Shown piece by piece: positions 1 to 9,415 of a stretch of DNA of 64,000 bases. Under the pieces are notes generated by a model. It ran no database searches and had not been told where the DNA came from. It saw only the letters and a list, made by a program, of their open reading frames with translations. Each line of letters opens with the position of its first letter. Within the stretch, counting starts at the first letter, position 1. The translations under genes and the position numbers were made by a program. This DNA comes from Bacteroidales bacterium (lineage in GTDB: Bacteria > Bacteroidota > Bacteroidia > Bacteroidales > UBA7960). The stretch is taken from assembly GCA_007118495.1 (NCBI GenBank), contig SKRM01000050.1, forward strand, positions 1 to 64,000, written 5' to 3'.

Positions 1-30
1 CTGACTGCTTTTACGAATACTTTCCATTTT

Positions 31-1950
31 ATGCGACATCTGAAAAATGAAAGGATTGTAGCGGACAACCTTGCTGCTTTGTATCAGAAAGCTGCAGAAC
101 GCTTCGAATCTCTGCCCGCCTTTGCCACCAGAGAGAAGGCCTTGCAATGGAAACCTGTTTCATTCCGCGAACTCTATGAACAGGGCCTTGATCTTGCAAC
201 AGGCTTAATTGACCTGGGAGTTGAAGCAAGAGAACACGTGGGCTTATTCGGTGACAACCGCTTTGAGTGGATATTAGCCGACTATGCCGTTCAGTTTTGT
301 GGGGCAGCTGATGTTCCCAGAGGCAGGGACGTGTCTGACCATGAGTTGGAATATATCATCAGCCATGCTGAAATCAAGGTTTGTCTTGTTGAAACAGAAG
401 CACTTCAAGACAGGGTATTGAAGCTTAAAGATCAACTGCCCTTGTTACGCGAAATCATTGTACTTGACCCGAAAGCAGAGCTCAGTGAAGGGGTATTGCG
501 GCTGCAGGATATTCAGAAAACCGGAGCAGAATTGCGATCAGGTGGAGATACCCGCGCCACAGCACGCATGAAGGGAATCAATCCCGATGATCTTTTTACC
601 CTGATTTATACCTCGGGAACCACCGGAAGACCCAAGGGTGTGATGCTGACCCATGCCAACATGATCAGCCAGATCAGAAACCTACCCGGAATCCATAACC
701 CAAATGACAGGATACTGTCTGTGTTGCCCATATGGCACGTTTTTGAGAGGGTCATCGAAATGTACACCATCAGTTTTGGTGGCTGTACATATTATTCGAG
801 TATTCACACCCTTAGTGATGACATGAAAAATGTTGAACCAACTTTTATGGCATCAGCCCCGCGCTTATGGGAAAAAATACACGAAAAAATCATCCGTGGC
901 GTAAGATCATCCCACCCGGTTAGACAGGTGTTGTTTCATATTGCATATTTCCTCTCAAGACAGTATAAGAACTCTGAATATTTTCTTACCAATAAATACC
1001 TGAAGATGAAGAAAACGCCCTGGTGGCAGTTGATGATTCTCTTTCCATTTCATATCATAAGGTGGTTGATTGTCATGCCCTGGTTTGGTTTCTTCAATGC
1101 CGCGGTGCTTGAACGTGTTCGCCTTGGAGCTGGCGGGTCGCTGTCTGCGACCATTTCTGGCGGAGGTGCATTGCCAATACATATTGACAGGTTTTTTAAT
1201 TATGTGGGCATACCAGTTCTTGAGGGCTATGGCCTGACTGAAACCTCACCTGTTATATCGGTGCGTTCAAGGATGAACCTTGTGGTCGGAACAGTTGGCC
1301 CCCCCATTAGAGAAACTGAAGTAAGAATTGTTGATGTTGAGTCAGGAGATATGCTGTTTCCGAACAACGACATGCCGCACCAGGGGCGTGGTGTCCGTGG
1401 TGAGATTCAGGTGAAGGGTCCTCAGGTGATGGCCGGATATTATAAAGAAGAGGATCTCACCAGGCAGGCTTTTCAGGATGGCTGGTTCCGCACAGGCGAC
1501 CTTGGTGTTCTAACCCATAATGATTGTCTGAAGATATTAGGCCGGTCTAAGGCAACAATAGTTCTTTCAAGTGGGGAGAATGTTGAACCTGAACCCATTG
1601 AAATGCGTCTTCAGCAAAGTCAATATATTGACCAATGTATGGTGGTTGGCCAGGATCAAAAATCATTGGGGGTTCTTATTGTGCCGGTGCTTGAAGCATT
1701 CAGGAAAAATGGTTCGCAGCCAGAGTCACTCGATGAGCTGGTCAAAGATCCTGAAGCCAACCAGATTATTCGCCAGGAGATCAAAAAGCTGATCTCTGTT
1801 TCAAGTGGGTTTAAAAACTATGAACTACTCAGAGATTTCAGGATTCTGAACAGACACTTCAGGGTGGGACACGAACTTACCAATCTTTTTAAGGTAAAAC
1901 GCCATGTGGTAAATACCGAGTTCAATGATGTCATACAGGATCTTTATTAA
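31..1950 (+). CDS. Long-chain acyl-CoA synthetase (AMP-forming)
   Basis: Predicted to activate fatty acids to acyl-CoA through an acyl-adenylate in the cytoplasm or at the inner membrane face. The 639-residue protein has the ANL-family P-loop YTSGTTGRPKG at residues 193-203, GYGLTETSP at 399-407 (adenylate binding), GWFRTGDLG at 484-492 and a Lys-rich C-terminal segment LFKVKRHVV near the end, where the family has its catalytic Lys. Length fits bacterial long-chain FadD/ACSL-like enzymes. The frame stays open upstream to base 1, so a start outside the window cannot be excluded; ATG at 31 gives a normal N-terminus. A BASS-family transporter gene follows after 26 bases on the same strand and may be co-transcribed. 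Substrate chain length is not readable. Confidence 0.93.
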   Translation: MRHLKNERIVADNLAALYQKAAERFESLPAFATREKALQWKPVSFRELYEQGLDLATGLIDLGVEAREHVGLFGDNRFEWILADYAVQFCGAADVPRGRDVSDHELEYIISHAEIKVCLVETEALQDRVLKLKDQLPLLREIIVLDPKAELSEGVLRLQDIQKTGAELRSGGDTRATARMKGINPDDLFTLIYTSGTTGRPKGVMLTHANMISQIRNLPGIHNPNDRILSVLPIWHVFERVIEMYTISFGGCTYYSSIHTLSDDMKNVEPTFMASAPRLWEKIHEKIIRGVRSSHPVRQVLFHIAYFLSRQYKNSEYFLTNKYLKMKKTPWWQLMILFPFHIIRWLIVMPWFGFFNAAVLERVRLGAGGSLSATISGGGALPIHIDRFFNYVGIPVLEGYGLTETSPVISVRSRMNLVVGTVGPPIRETEVRIVDVESGDMLFPNNDMPHQGRGVRGEIQVKGPQVMAGYYKEEDLTRQAFQDGWFRTGDLGVLTHNDCLKILGRSKATIVLSSGENVEPEPIEMRLQQSQYIDQCMVVGQDQKSLGVLIVPVLEAFRKNGSQPESLDELVKDPEANQIIRQEIKKLISVSSGFKNYELLRDFRILNRHFRVGHELTNLFKVKRHVVNTEFNDVIQDLY

Positions 1951-1976
1951 AAGGAGTCAATAAAAAATATTTGAAT

Positions 1977-3032
1977 ATGGAATTTCCATCCCAACTTTTA
2001 TATGCTCAGGACCAGGCACTTTTAGCCGTCATGATTTTTGTGATCATGCTTGGTATGGGAGCCAGTCTTACTGTGGATGACTTCAAGGCAGTTGCCCGAA
2101 GTCCGAAAGGTGTTTTTATTGGGTTTCTATCGCAATTCGGTCTGATGCCCCTCATCGCTTTGGGTTTATCCATTGTTCTTGGTCTTAACCCGGCCTTTGC
2201 CATTGCGTTGATTTTAATTGGTTGTCTGCCAGGTGGGACAACCTCAAATATGTTTACTTATTTTTCGCGCGGATCAGTTGCCCTTAGTATCTCTATGACA
2301 ACTGCCTCAACAGTTGTGGCCCTTTTCATGATGCCCATATTGCTGAATCTCTACACGGTAAGGTTCACTACCCAGATATCCGAAACCATGAGGGCAGCCG
2401 GTGCCGAAACTGATTTTGTCATTCCCACCGGAAATATTATCAGTTCTTTGGTCTTGATATTGGTACCTGTTGTTCTGGGTATGATACTCAGAAGGAAATC
2501 GCCGGGTTGGGCAAAAACTGCCGAAGACACCGCCGGATTTGTTGCCATTATGGTCATATTATACCTTCTTTTAACGGCTTTTGTGCGTCACGGAGGATTG
2601 TTTCTGCAAACACCCGTAACCGTTTATTTTGCCACCATCGGACTAGGGATGGCTGGTTTCTTTTTTGGTTACTGGTTTTCAAGGTTTATTGGAATGTATC
2701 CGCTTTTTCAACGGGCTATCTCACTTGAAACAGGTATACAAAACGGGCCTGTTTCATTTGCCATCATACTGTTGAGCTTTAACGAGCCTGTGCAGAGTCA
2801 GATGCTGTGGCTGGCCATACTGTATTCCACATTCATCGTGATGACCTCATCGGTTATCACACTTTACTTTAGACGTGCGGGGAAGTTTGACTGGGATGTA
2901 TATAAAAACACCCAGGTGCACAATCGTTTATTTGGAAAGGAATATGTAACCAATTATCCTGAAGATTTCCTTACGGCCCGATTGAAAAATGACCCCAGTC
3001 AGGGTACGTTACCCAGTCAGAAGAGAAACTGA
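1977..3032 (+). CDS. Bile acid:sodium symporter (BASS/SBF) family transporter
   Basis: A polytopic membrane protein of about 351 residues with roughly nine hydrophobic segments. The segment GCLPGGTTSNMFTYFSRG (about residues 83-100) is the BASS/SBF signature in the first crossover helix region, followed by VALSISMTT. The family imports organic acids such as bile acids, pyruvate or pantoate with Na+; the substrate here is unknown. ATG at 1977 is preferred; an in-frame TTG at 1971 sits 14 bases after AAGGAG (1951-1956) and is the alternative. It follows the acyl-CoA synthetase on the same strand, so an organic-acid uptake and activation pair is possible but only inferred. Its stop is 4 bases from the convergent TonB receptor stop. 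Confidence 0.88.
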   Translation: MEFPSQLLYAQDQALLAVMIFVIMLGMGASLTVDDFKAVARSPKGVFIGFLSQFGLMPLIALGLSIVLGLNPAFAIALILIGCLPGGTTSNMFTYFSRGSVALSISMTTASTVVALFMMPILLNLYTVRFTTQISETMRAAGAETDFVIPTGNIISSLVLILVPVVLGMILRRKSPGWAKTAEDTAGFVAIMVILYLLLTAFVRHGGLFLQTPVTVYFATIGLGMAGFFFGYWFSRFIGMYPLFQRAISLETGIQNGPVSFAIILLSFNEPVQSQMLWLAILYSTFIVMTSSVITLYFRRAGKFDWDVYKNTQVHNRLFGKEYVTNYPEDFLTARLKNDPSQGTLPSQKRN

Positions 3033-3036
3033 AGGT

Positions 3037-5403
3037 CTAGAAATAGATCCGGTAAGTAACCATAGGCATAAATCCGGTTTGGTATGAAGTACTGACCTCT
3101 TTTTTGTCGTTGTCCCAATTTTGGACAAATACATTCTGGTGGTTGGTGATATTCTGTAAATCCAGTGCCCATTCCTGGTTCATGCTATTGCCATTAAGCC
3201 TGAAAGTTATTCTGGCATTCAGACGGAAATAGTCTGGGTGCCTTTTTTCATAGGCCTCAGTCCAGTTGTATCGGGTTCCACCTTCAGACACAGACCTTTC
3301 AGCATCTATTTCAAGATAACGGTTACCTCCTGCATAAACTGCCTTGATGTCAGCAGCCAGAGTTGATCGCCGACCGGTTTTCCACTCATAGCCCGAAAGT
3401 ACATTAAAAATAAAATTGTTGTTAAATGCTGAATTGCGCCAAATGCCGTCATAACCCCGGTAGCCCGCATCGAATACAGAAGCCGTGAAAAGGTAGTAAA
3501 ATCCTTTATGTAGAAATTTCTCAAGTGTTAACTCAACACCTTTGTTCTCTCCTGAGCCCAGATTTTCCATATCGTCAAAGGCCCAAAACGTAAATGCGCC
3601 TCCCTGGCTTAAAAGCGAGAACTCAGGTCGTCTCCAGGCTACCGGAATGCTGTACAGATGTTGATAGTATATCTCAGTGGTGAGTCTGTGACCTTCACCG
3701 AGCAGCTGATTATAACCTGCTACCAGATGCAGGCTGCGTGACATGTCCAGATTTCGGTTGGTTTGCTCATACGAAAGTTCAAGCGTATCTGTCAACCTTT
3801 GCGCAAAATATACTGCCTTCATTTGTGTCTGGCTATGAAGTCCCCATCCAATATTCATTGAACGGTCTTCTGAAAACTCCCAGGTCAGACCCATGCGGGG
3901 CTCGAGCGCATAGGTGTTGTTTAAAAAAAGATATGACGCGTGTAGTCCGGTTGTCATGGACAATGCATCCGAAAAACGATGCTGCCATTGTGTGAAAACC
4001 CTTGCAAAACTGGTATTCCCTGAAGTATTCAGATATTGAATATATTGAAGATGCCTTTCACTGAACTCCCGACCATTATATCCGATGTCATAGTGATCAA
4101 AAACCACGCCCGCATTTAAATAGTTCCGGGCATTAAAGCGGTGAAAAAACCTGGATGAAATGGTGTATTTTATTTCGCTTAGATCTTCTTTTACTTTTTC
4201 CTGCTCCAGGCTGTAAGAAAGATCATAGATGTTTACTGTCCCCCAAATACCAGTGGCTGCCACGGTGTTTATCACACGGCTGTCGGGGCTGAAATAGTAT
4301 GTGTGGTTAACACCCATCACCCCCATAGAGTTTGTATAAAACAGGTCAGTACCTGAAAAGCCATACTGAGCCTGATCGTCCTGGCTGTCAAGCATGGCAA
4401 TATTGTTTTTTCCGCCCAGGCCAAACAAGGTTAAACGGCCATGTGGTAAGGGCATATTTACTTTAAATGATAAGTCTCTGTATTTTGGTATGGCCGTTCC
4501 AGTTCCAAAATTCATTCCGGCAGCCTGAAGTAATTCAAGTGTGCTATATCGGGCATTTACCAGGTATGAGGCTTTTTGCTGGCTGTTTAAAGGTCCTTCT
4601 GCACCCAATTCGAACCCGTTAAAACCTACCTGTCCCATGAATTCATGTTGCTGATTGTTACCGTTGCGCATCCGAAGGTCAAATGCTCCGGCCAGTGCAT
4701 TGCCAAATTCAGCAGGAAATGCCCCGGTAAAAAAATCTGAGTTATCCAGATGATTGTTGTTGATCATGCTGATAGGTCCTCCGGTTGATCCGATTGACCC
4801 GAAGTGGTTCGGATTTGGAATTTCAACTCCCTCAAGCCTCCATAAAAGACCAAGCGGTGAGTTTCCCCTGATGATGATATCATTACGCTGATCTGATGCC
4901 GATGAAACACCTGCAAAATTAGATGCCATACGCGCCGGATCACCCAGGCTTCCAGCATATCGTTCAGTTTCGTCAATGGTGAATGAACGGGCACTCACCA
5001 TGGCCATTTCATTCATGGGCTGGTCTTTTCTGATCTCAGGCCTTATTTCAACGTCAGCCAGAAGATATACCTGTTCTTCAAGCCTTATGTCAACAACCAG
5101 TTCACGTCCTGCTGTAAGCAGCAAATTTTGTAACATATTTGTTTTGTACCCCATCATGCTTATGCGTATATCAAAACGTCCCAGGGGCATCTTGTCAAAG
5201 CGGTACTCACCGTTGATATCAGTTGAAGTTCCCATCAATGGATCTGAGCCCACAATGATGATTGTTGCTCCAGGCAAGGGTAGCTCGGTGTATGCGTCTA
5301 AAACCACACCCCTGAATGTTTGGCTGAGATCCTGGCCATGGGTATCAGAACCCGGAGAAACGAATAAGATCAATAAAATAAGGCGAAGAATCTTCTGAAA
5401 CAT
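3037..5403 (-). CDS. TonB-dependent outer-membrane receptor
   Basis: 788 residues. There is a signal peptide (hydrophobic residues about 5-20, ending near HGQ), then a carboxypeptidase-like regulatory (peptidase-associated) domain at about 30-110 (GVVLDAYTELPLPGAT, DINGEYRFDKMPLG), a plug-like domain at about 140-260 (NDIIIRGNSPLGLLWRLEG), and a long beta-barrel ending in the aromatic YRIYF. Such proteins import large or chelated substrates across the outer membrane with TonB energy. No SusD partner is adjacent, so this is not a classical polysaccharide locus. The next gene downstream of its promoter side is a MacB/FtsX permease. Substrate unknown. The gap to the upstream gene (5404-5481) shows no clear TAnnTTTG box. 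Confidence 0.9.
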   Translation of the reverse strand: MFQKILRLILLILFVSPGSDTHGQDLSQTFRGVVLDAYTELPLPGATIIIVGSDPLMGTSTDINGEYRFDKMPLGRFDIRISMMGYKTNMLQNLLLTAGRELVVDIRLEEQVYLLADVEIRPEIRKDQPMNEMAMVSARSFTIDETERYAGSLGDPARMASNFAGVSSASDQRNDIIIRGNSPLGLLWRLEGVEIPNPNHFGSIGSTGGPISMINNNHLDNSDFFTGAFPAEFGNALAGAFDLRMRNGNNQQHEFMGQVGFNGFELGAEGPLNSQQKASYLVNARYSTLELLQAAGMNFGTGTAIPKYRDLSFKVNMPLPHGRLTLFGLGGKNNIAMLDSQDDQAQYGFSGTDLFYTNSMGVMGVNHTYYFSPDSRVINTVAATGIWGTVNIYDLSYSLEQEKVKEDLSEIKYTISSRFFHRFNARNYLNAGVVFDHYDIGYNGREFSERHLQYIQYLNTSGNTSFARVFTQWQHRFSDALSMTTGLHASYLFLNNTYALEPRMGLTWEFSEDRSMNIGWGLHSQTQMKAVYFAQRLTDTLELSYEQTNRNLDMSRSLHLVAGYNQLLGEGHRLTTEIYYQHLYSIPVAWRRPEFSLLSQGGAFTFWAFDDMENLGSGENKGVELTLEKFLHKGFYYLFTASVFDAGYRGYDGIWRNSAFNNNFIFNVLSGYEWKTGRRSTLAADIKAVYAGGNRYLEIDAERSVSEGGTRYNWTEAYEKRHPDYFRLNARITFRLNGNSMNQEWALDLQNITNHQNVFVQNWDNDKKEVSTSYQTGFMPMVTYRIYF

Positions 5404-5481
5404 ATATGCAAGTATTATGTGTTTTTATGCTGGGTTCCCGGTAAAAATCGTGCCAAAATATGTTCAGCCAAAAAAAAATGA

Positions 5482-7917
5482 TCATTCATGCCTGAGAGCA
5501 TCCACCGGGTTTGCACCAGTTGATTTATTCGCGTGGTACCAGAGGGTCATAAATATAATGATGATGGCTGAAGAAATGCCGGCGATAAATGGCCAGGGAC
5601 TAAGGTCAATGCGATAGGAAAAATTTTCAAGCCAACGCACTGTATATCCATACGACGCCGGAACAGAAAGCAAAAGAGCTATACCCAGCAGTTTGCCAAA
5701 TTGTTTTGACAAAAGCAGGATGATATTCATCAGGCTTGCTCCGTATGTTCTCCTGATGGCAATTTCGCGTGTACGTTGTTCAACTGAAAACGCTGACAAC
5801 CCAAACAGGCCAGCCAGACTAATAAATATGGCAAATATGGCCAATACACCCAGCAAGCCCGCAGTTTTTCTTTCTTCATCAAGGGTTCCGGCCAGTTGAT
5901 CATCTGTAAATGTATACGCAAATGGATACGCTGGGAGGAACTTGGTCCATGTTTGCTGAATGCGCTGCAAGCCGCTTGCGATGTCGTGCTGATCGAGTTT
6001 TACGCTTATTTCACGACCCGGACGCGACCCCAGAAGTATCATGGGTTCGATGGGCTGATGCAATGAGAAAAAATGAAAATCGCTGACCACGCCCAGTACA
6101 CGGTAGGTATTTTCATAACGCCTGATTGTTTTTCCCACAGGATTTTCCCATCCAAATTCACGCACAGCCGTTTCGTTTAACAACACGCCACCTTGAAGGT
6201 CGGTGGGGTATTCCCATGAAATTGCGCGTCCCTCCAGAATTTCAATTTCAAATAAGTCAATAAAATCAGGATCAATAAAAGCAGCACGAAGAATACGTTC
6301 TTCAGTGCCATATGCTGTCTCGAGAGGCAGGGTCCAGGTTTCAATCATGTTCCCGGGTAAGGGGTTTAGCCTGGATGAACTTACTGCCTGTATGTTGGCA
6401 TGCTGTAAAAGCTCGCTTTTGAAGGTGGCAATCCATTGGGGCGTAATATGCTCAATATTTGGCAAAGTAAAACTTAACCTGTTTTCAGTTGCAAACCCCA
6501 TATCCTTTTTCTCCATAAACCTGAATTGCTGGTATACAACCAGTGTGCAAATGATTATAAAAACAGAGACAAAGAACTGGAATGCAAACAACAGGTTTTT
6601 GACATTTACTGTTTTGCCTTTCATTTTGAATTCTCCCTTAATGGCCTGGATTGCCTGAATACGCGACATGTAAAAGGCCGGATAACTTCCTGAAATCAAA
6701 CTTAGAAAGACAGAAAATCCTAAAATTGCAATGAGGTTAACAGGAGAAAAGAGTGTACTTAGTGAAAGGTTTTTATTCATCAGGTTGTTAAACCCTGGCA
6801 GAAACAATTCGGCAATGATAAGGGACAACAACAAGGAAACTATAATAAAAATACTGGCTTCACCAATGTATTGCATGATCAGTTTTTTCTGGTTTGAACC
6901 CAATACTTTTCTGATCCCCACCTCTTTTGATCTTTTCATTGACCTGGCAATGGACATATTGGTGTAATTAATTACAGCGATGATGGATAAAAAGGCTGCC
7001 AATATGCCAAAGATCACCATGTATCGCTTGTTACCCTTATGAGGATAGCGATCAGGGTTGGCTATTTCGGCGAAAACTTCATTGTCAAAATAAATATCCC
7101 TGAGTGGGGTGAAGTCAAAACGGAGTCTCTCCAATGGGCTTTCTACTGTCCTGCCGGCTACCAGATAGCGCATCACATAATCCTCAAGGTTCCTTTCTTC
7201 AAAATCAATGGGATCAAAATCTTTGTCTACAAGCAAGTATGTGTAAAAATTCATTTGGGTATACCAGTCAATTGTTGCGTAAACAGATGGCAGTATTTCG
7301 TTCAACGCCTGAAAAGGGATGAGGTAATGGAATCTTAAATGGGTTGGTCTGATGGATGATTTTATAACTGAACTTACAACCATCGGGATCTGGTCATTTA
7401 CACGGATTACTTTCCCTATGGGGTTCGTTTCGCCAAAAAATAATCTGGCCTTTTCTTCGGTAAGTACTATACTGTTTGGGTGTGATAATGCTGTTTCTTT
7501 GTTTCCGTAAATGAATGCATAATCGAAGAATTCAAAAAAATTGGTGTCGGCAAATATCAACCCCGATTCAAAAGCAGATTGATCTTCAAAACTGATGAGA
7601 AAATCACCTCTCATGGCTGAAGGATTCATGAGCCGGACATAATCAAGAATTTCAGGATAATCAGCTGTCATGGATGGCCCGACGGGGGCTGCTGAAAGTG
7701 CTGTTCGGAATGATCTTGGCTGCAGCTGGTGAAAACCGACACGGTATATCTGATCAGCTTTTGTGTGCTGACCATCGGCCGAAAGCTCACTGGTTATGTA
7801 TAAGGAGATAATGAGGACAGCAGTCAGGCTTGTGGCTAGACCCAGGATATTCATAAGCGAATAGATCTTACCTTTTAGTATGTTTCTCCAGGCAATGATG
7901 AAATAGTGGTGAATCAT
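5482..7917 (-). CDS. MacB/FtsX-family ABC transporter permease
   Basis: 811 residues with the duplicated architecture common in Bacteroidota: an N-terminal transmembrane helix (about 17-41), a periplasmic MacB-like core (about 45-250), three helices with the FtsX motif (SMKRSKEVGIRKVLGSNQ at about 330), a second periplasmic core, and a final FtsX repeat (SVEQRTREIAIRRTYGAS at about 705). Such permeases normally pair with a LolD/MacB-type ATPase for mechanotransmission or export of peptides or lipids. No ATPase gene lies next to it. It is paralogous to the 805-residue permease at 9416-11833. Cargo unknown. Confidence 0.88.
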   Translation of the reverse strand: MIHHYFIIAWRNILKGKIYSLMNILGLATSLTAVLIISLYITSELSADGQHTKADQIYRVGFHQLQPRSFRTALSAAPVGPSMTADYPEILDYVRLMNPSAMRGDFLISFEDQSAFESGLIFADTNFFEFFDYAFIYGNKETALSHPNSIVLTEEKARLFFGETNPIGKVIRVNDQIPMVVSSVIKSSIRPTHLRFHYLIPFQALNEILPSVYATIDWYTQMNFYTYLLVDKDFDPIDFEERNLEDYVMRYLVAGRTVESPLERLRFDFTPLRDIYFDNEVFAEIANPDRYPHKGNKRYMVIFGILAAFLSIIAVINYTNMSIARSMKRSKEVGIRKVLGSNQKKLIMQYIGEASIFIIVSLLLSLIIAELFLPGFNNLMNKNLSLSTLFSPVNLIAILGFSVFLSLISGSYPAFYMSRIQAIQAIKGEFKMKGKTVNVKNLLFAFQFFVSVFIIICTLVVYQQFRFMEKKDMGFATENRLSFTLPNIEHITPQWIATFKSELLQHANIQAVSSSRLNPLPGNMIETWTLPLETAYGTEERILRAAFIDPDFIDLFEIEILEGRAISWEYPTDLQGGVLLNETAVREFGWENPVGKTIRRYENTYRVLGVVSDFHFFSLHQPIEPMILLGSRPGREISVKLDQHDIASGLQRIQQTWTKFLPAYPFAYTFTDDQLAGTLDEERKTAGLLGVLAIFAIFISLAGLFGLSAFSVEQRTREIAIRRTYGASLMNIILLLSKQFGKLLGIALLLSVPASYGYTVRWLENFSYRIDLSPWPFIAGISSAIIIIFMTLWYHANKSTGANPVDALRHE

Positions 7918-8189
<272 letters not shown>

Positions 8190-9299
8190 CTAGTCGATCA
8201 TGGCTTTGTTTTGTTTTTTGATGTCTTCAAGTCGTCTGGGTCCGATACCATCAATTTGGAGCAGGTCATCAATTGCTTCAAGGGGTCGGAGGTTGATGAT
8301 TTGTTCAGCACGGCCCTGACCGATGTGGACAATACGCATGAGTTCTTCCAGGCTGGCAGCATTCAGGTTAACTGGCATGACGTGAACTTTTCCGTGGATG
8401 ATTACTTCAAAGTCTTTGCCATCAGTTTCAATAATAATATGACCGTAAGTACGATTTTCGTAAATCTTTGTGTTTGTTGCCCTGAGTTTAGCCAGGGTAT
8501 GTGGGTGGGGTGAAATGTCAGGAGCTTCACTACCAGTGGTGATGACACTGATTTCTGGTCGCACAGCCTGCAGAAATAATGTGGTTGAACTTGTGGCCCG
8601 CCCATGGTTGGCCACCTTCAGTACATGACTTCGCAACATGCGAGGCTTTTCCAACAAGATGTTTTCAGCCTTTCTTTCAATATCAGCGGCCAGTAAGAAT
8701 GTGATCCGTCCCAGACGCAACCTGCTAACCAACCCTGCATCATGAACTGAAAGCCCTTCAATACAAATTGGATGAATCACTTCAAGAATTGCGTTACGAT
8801 CCAGTTCCCAAACCAGACCTTTCTGCCCAACAGTATACTGAATGTCCAGATCGTCAATTCTGCCAAGCAGCTTACCATATGTACTCCCAGTATGTGGAAA
8901 GGCTGGATCAACAAATTCTAAAACCACAAATTGATCAATGATTTCAGACATGCCTCCGATGTGGTCACTATGGGCATGGGTGGCCATGAGAACATGGATT
9001 GTGTCAACACCCTGAGAACGCAGATAGGATGAAACATCTGATTCAGCAGTTGCCGCATCTATCAACACAGTCTTGTTGGCTGTTCTGATTAGTATGGCAT
9101 CGCCCTGTCGGGTATTAATAAAATGAACTTGCTGTTTTATCTCGCTTTTTTTTGTATAGCCTGTCCATGCTGTGATATTTATGGCTATGAATTTTCCCGA
9201 TAGCAACAGAGCCGAAAAAAGCAGAAGAACTAAAATAGTCTTGTAGATATGGGTAAGGCGAAGTTTGGCTGAAAAGAAAAGAAATGAATGTTTGGGCAC
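8190..9299 (-). CDS. ComEC-like metallo-beta-lactamase with C-terminal helix-hairpin-helix domain
   Basis: 369 residues from a GTG start at 9299; no in-frame ATG occurs before the catalytic domain. A single hydrophobic helix (about 21-42) anchors or exports the protein. The MBL domain carries THAHSDHIGG with metal ligands H108, H110, D112 and H113, and a later ANHGRATSS segment like the H-H-G-S-x-x-S-S motif of the ComEC C-terminal domain, then SPHPHT. The last ~60 residues (VNLNAASLEELMRI, then IDGIGPRRLEDIKKQ) form a ComEA-type HhH DNA-binding module. The family link points to an extracytoplasmic nuclease or a DNA-processing role; the ComEC channel itself is absent. It sits between two FtsX permeases on the same strand. 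Function is inferred. Confidence 0.82.
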   Translation of the reverse strand: MPKHSFLFFSAKLRLTHIYKTILVLLLFSALLLSGKFIAINITAWTGYTKKSEIKQQVHFINTRQGDAILIRTANKTVLIDAATAESDVSSYLRSQGVDTIHVLMATHAHSDHIGGMSEIIDQFVVLEFVDPAFPHTGSTYGKLLGRIDDLDIQYTVGQKGLVWELDRNAILEVIHPICIEGLSVHDAGLVSRLRLGRITFLLAADIERKAENILLEKPRMLRSHVLKVANHGRATSSTTLFLQAVRPEISVITTGSEAPDISPHPHTLAKLRATNTKIYENRTYGHIIIETDGKDFEVIIHGKVHVMPVNLNAASLEELMRIVHIGQGRAEQIINLRPLEAIDDLLQIDGIGPRRLEDIKKQNKAMID

Positions 9300-9360
9300 G
9301 GCTTATATCATTTGGTTTTTCAATTATACAATTATTTTGTATATGTTTTAAAAAAACATG

Positions 9361-9385
9361 AAAAGGCCAGGCGATAAACCTGGCC
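9361..9385 (-). terminator. Rho-independent terminator after the second FtsX permease
   Basis: Perfect 7-bp inverted repeat GGCCAGG (9365-9371) and CCTGGCC (9379-9385) with a 7-base loop. On the minus strand it is followed by TTTT, then CATG and a run of seven T (9351-9357). It lies 31 bases after the stop of the gene ending at 9416. Confidence 0.8.
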
Positions 9386-9415
9386 ATACTCTTAAAAAAA
9401 CTGTTTTGATGCAGT

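Noticed and set aside
4976-5398. 140-codon frame opposite the TonB receptor N-terminus
   Set aside because: Shadow; the minus-strand frame encodes a signal peptide and peptidase-associated domain.
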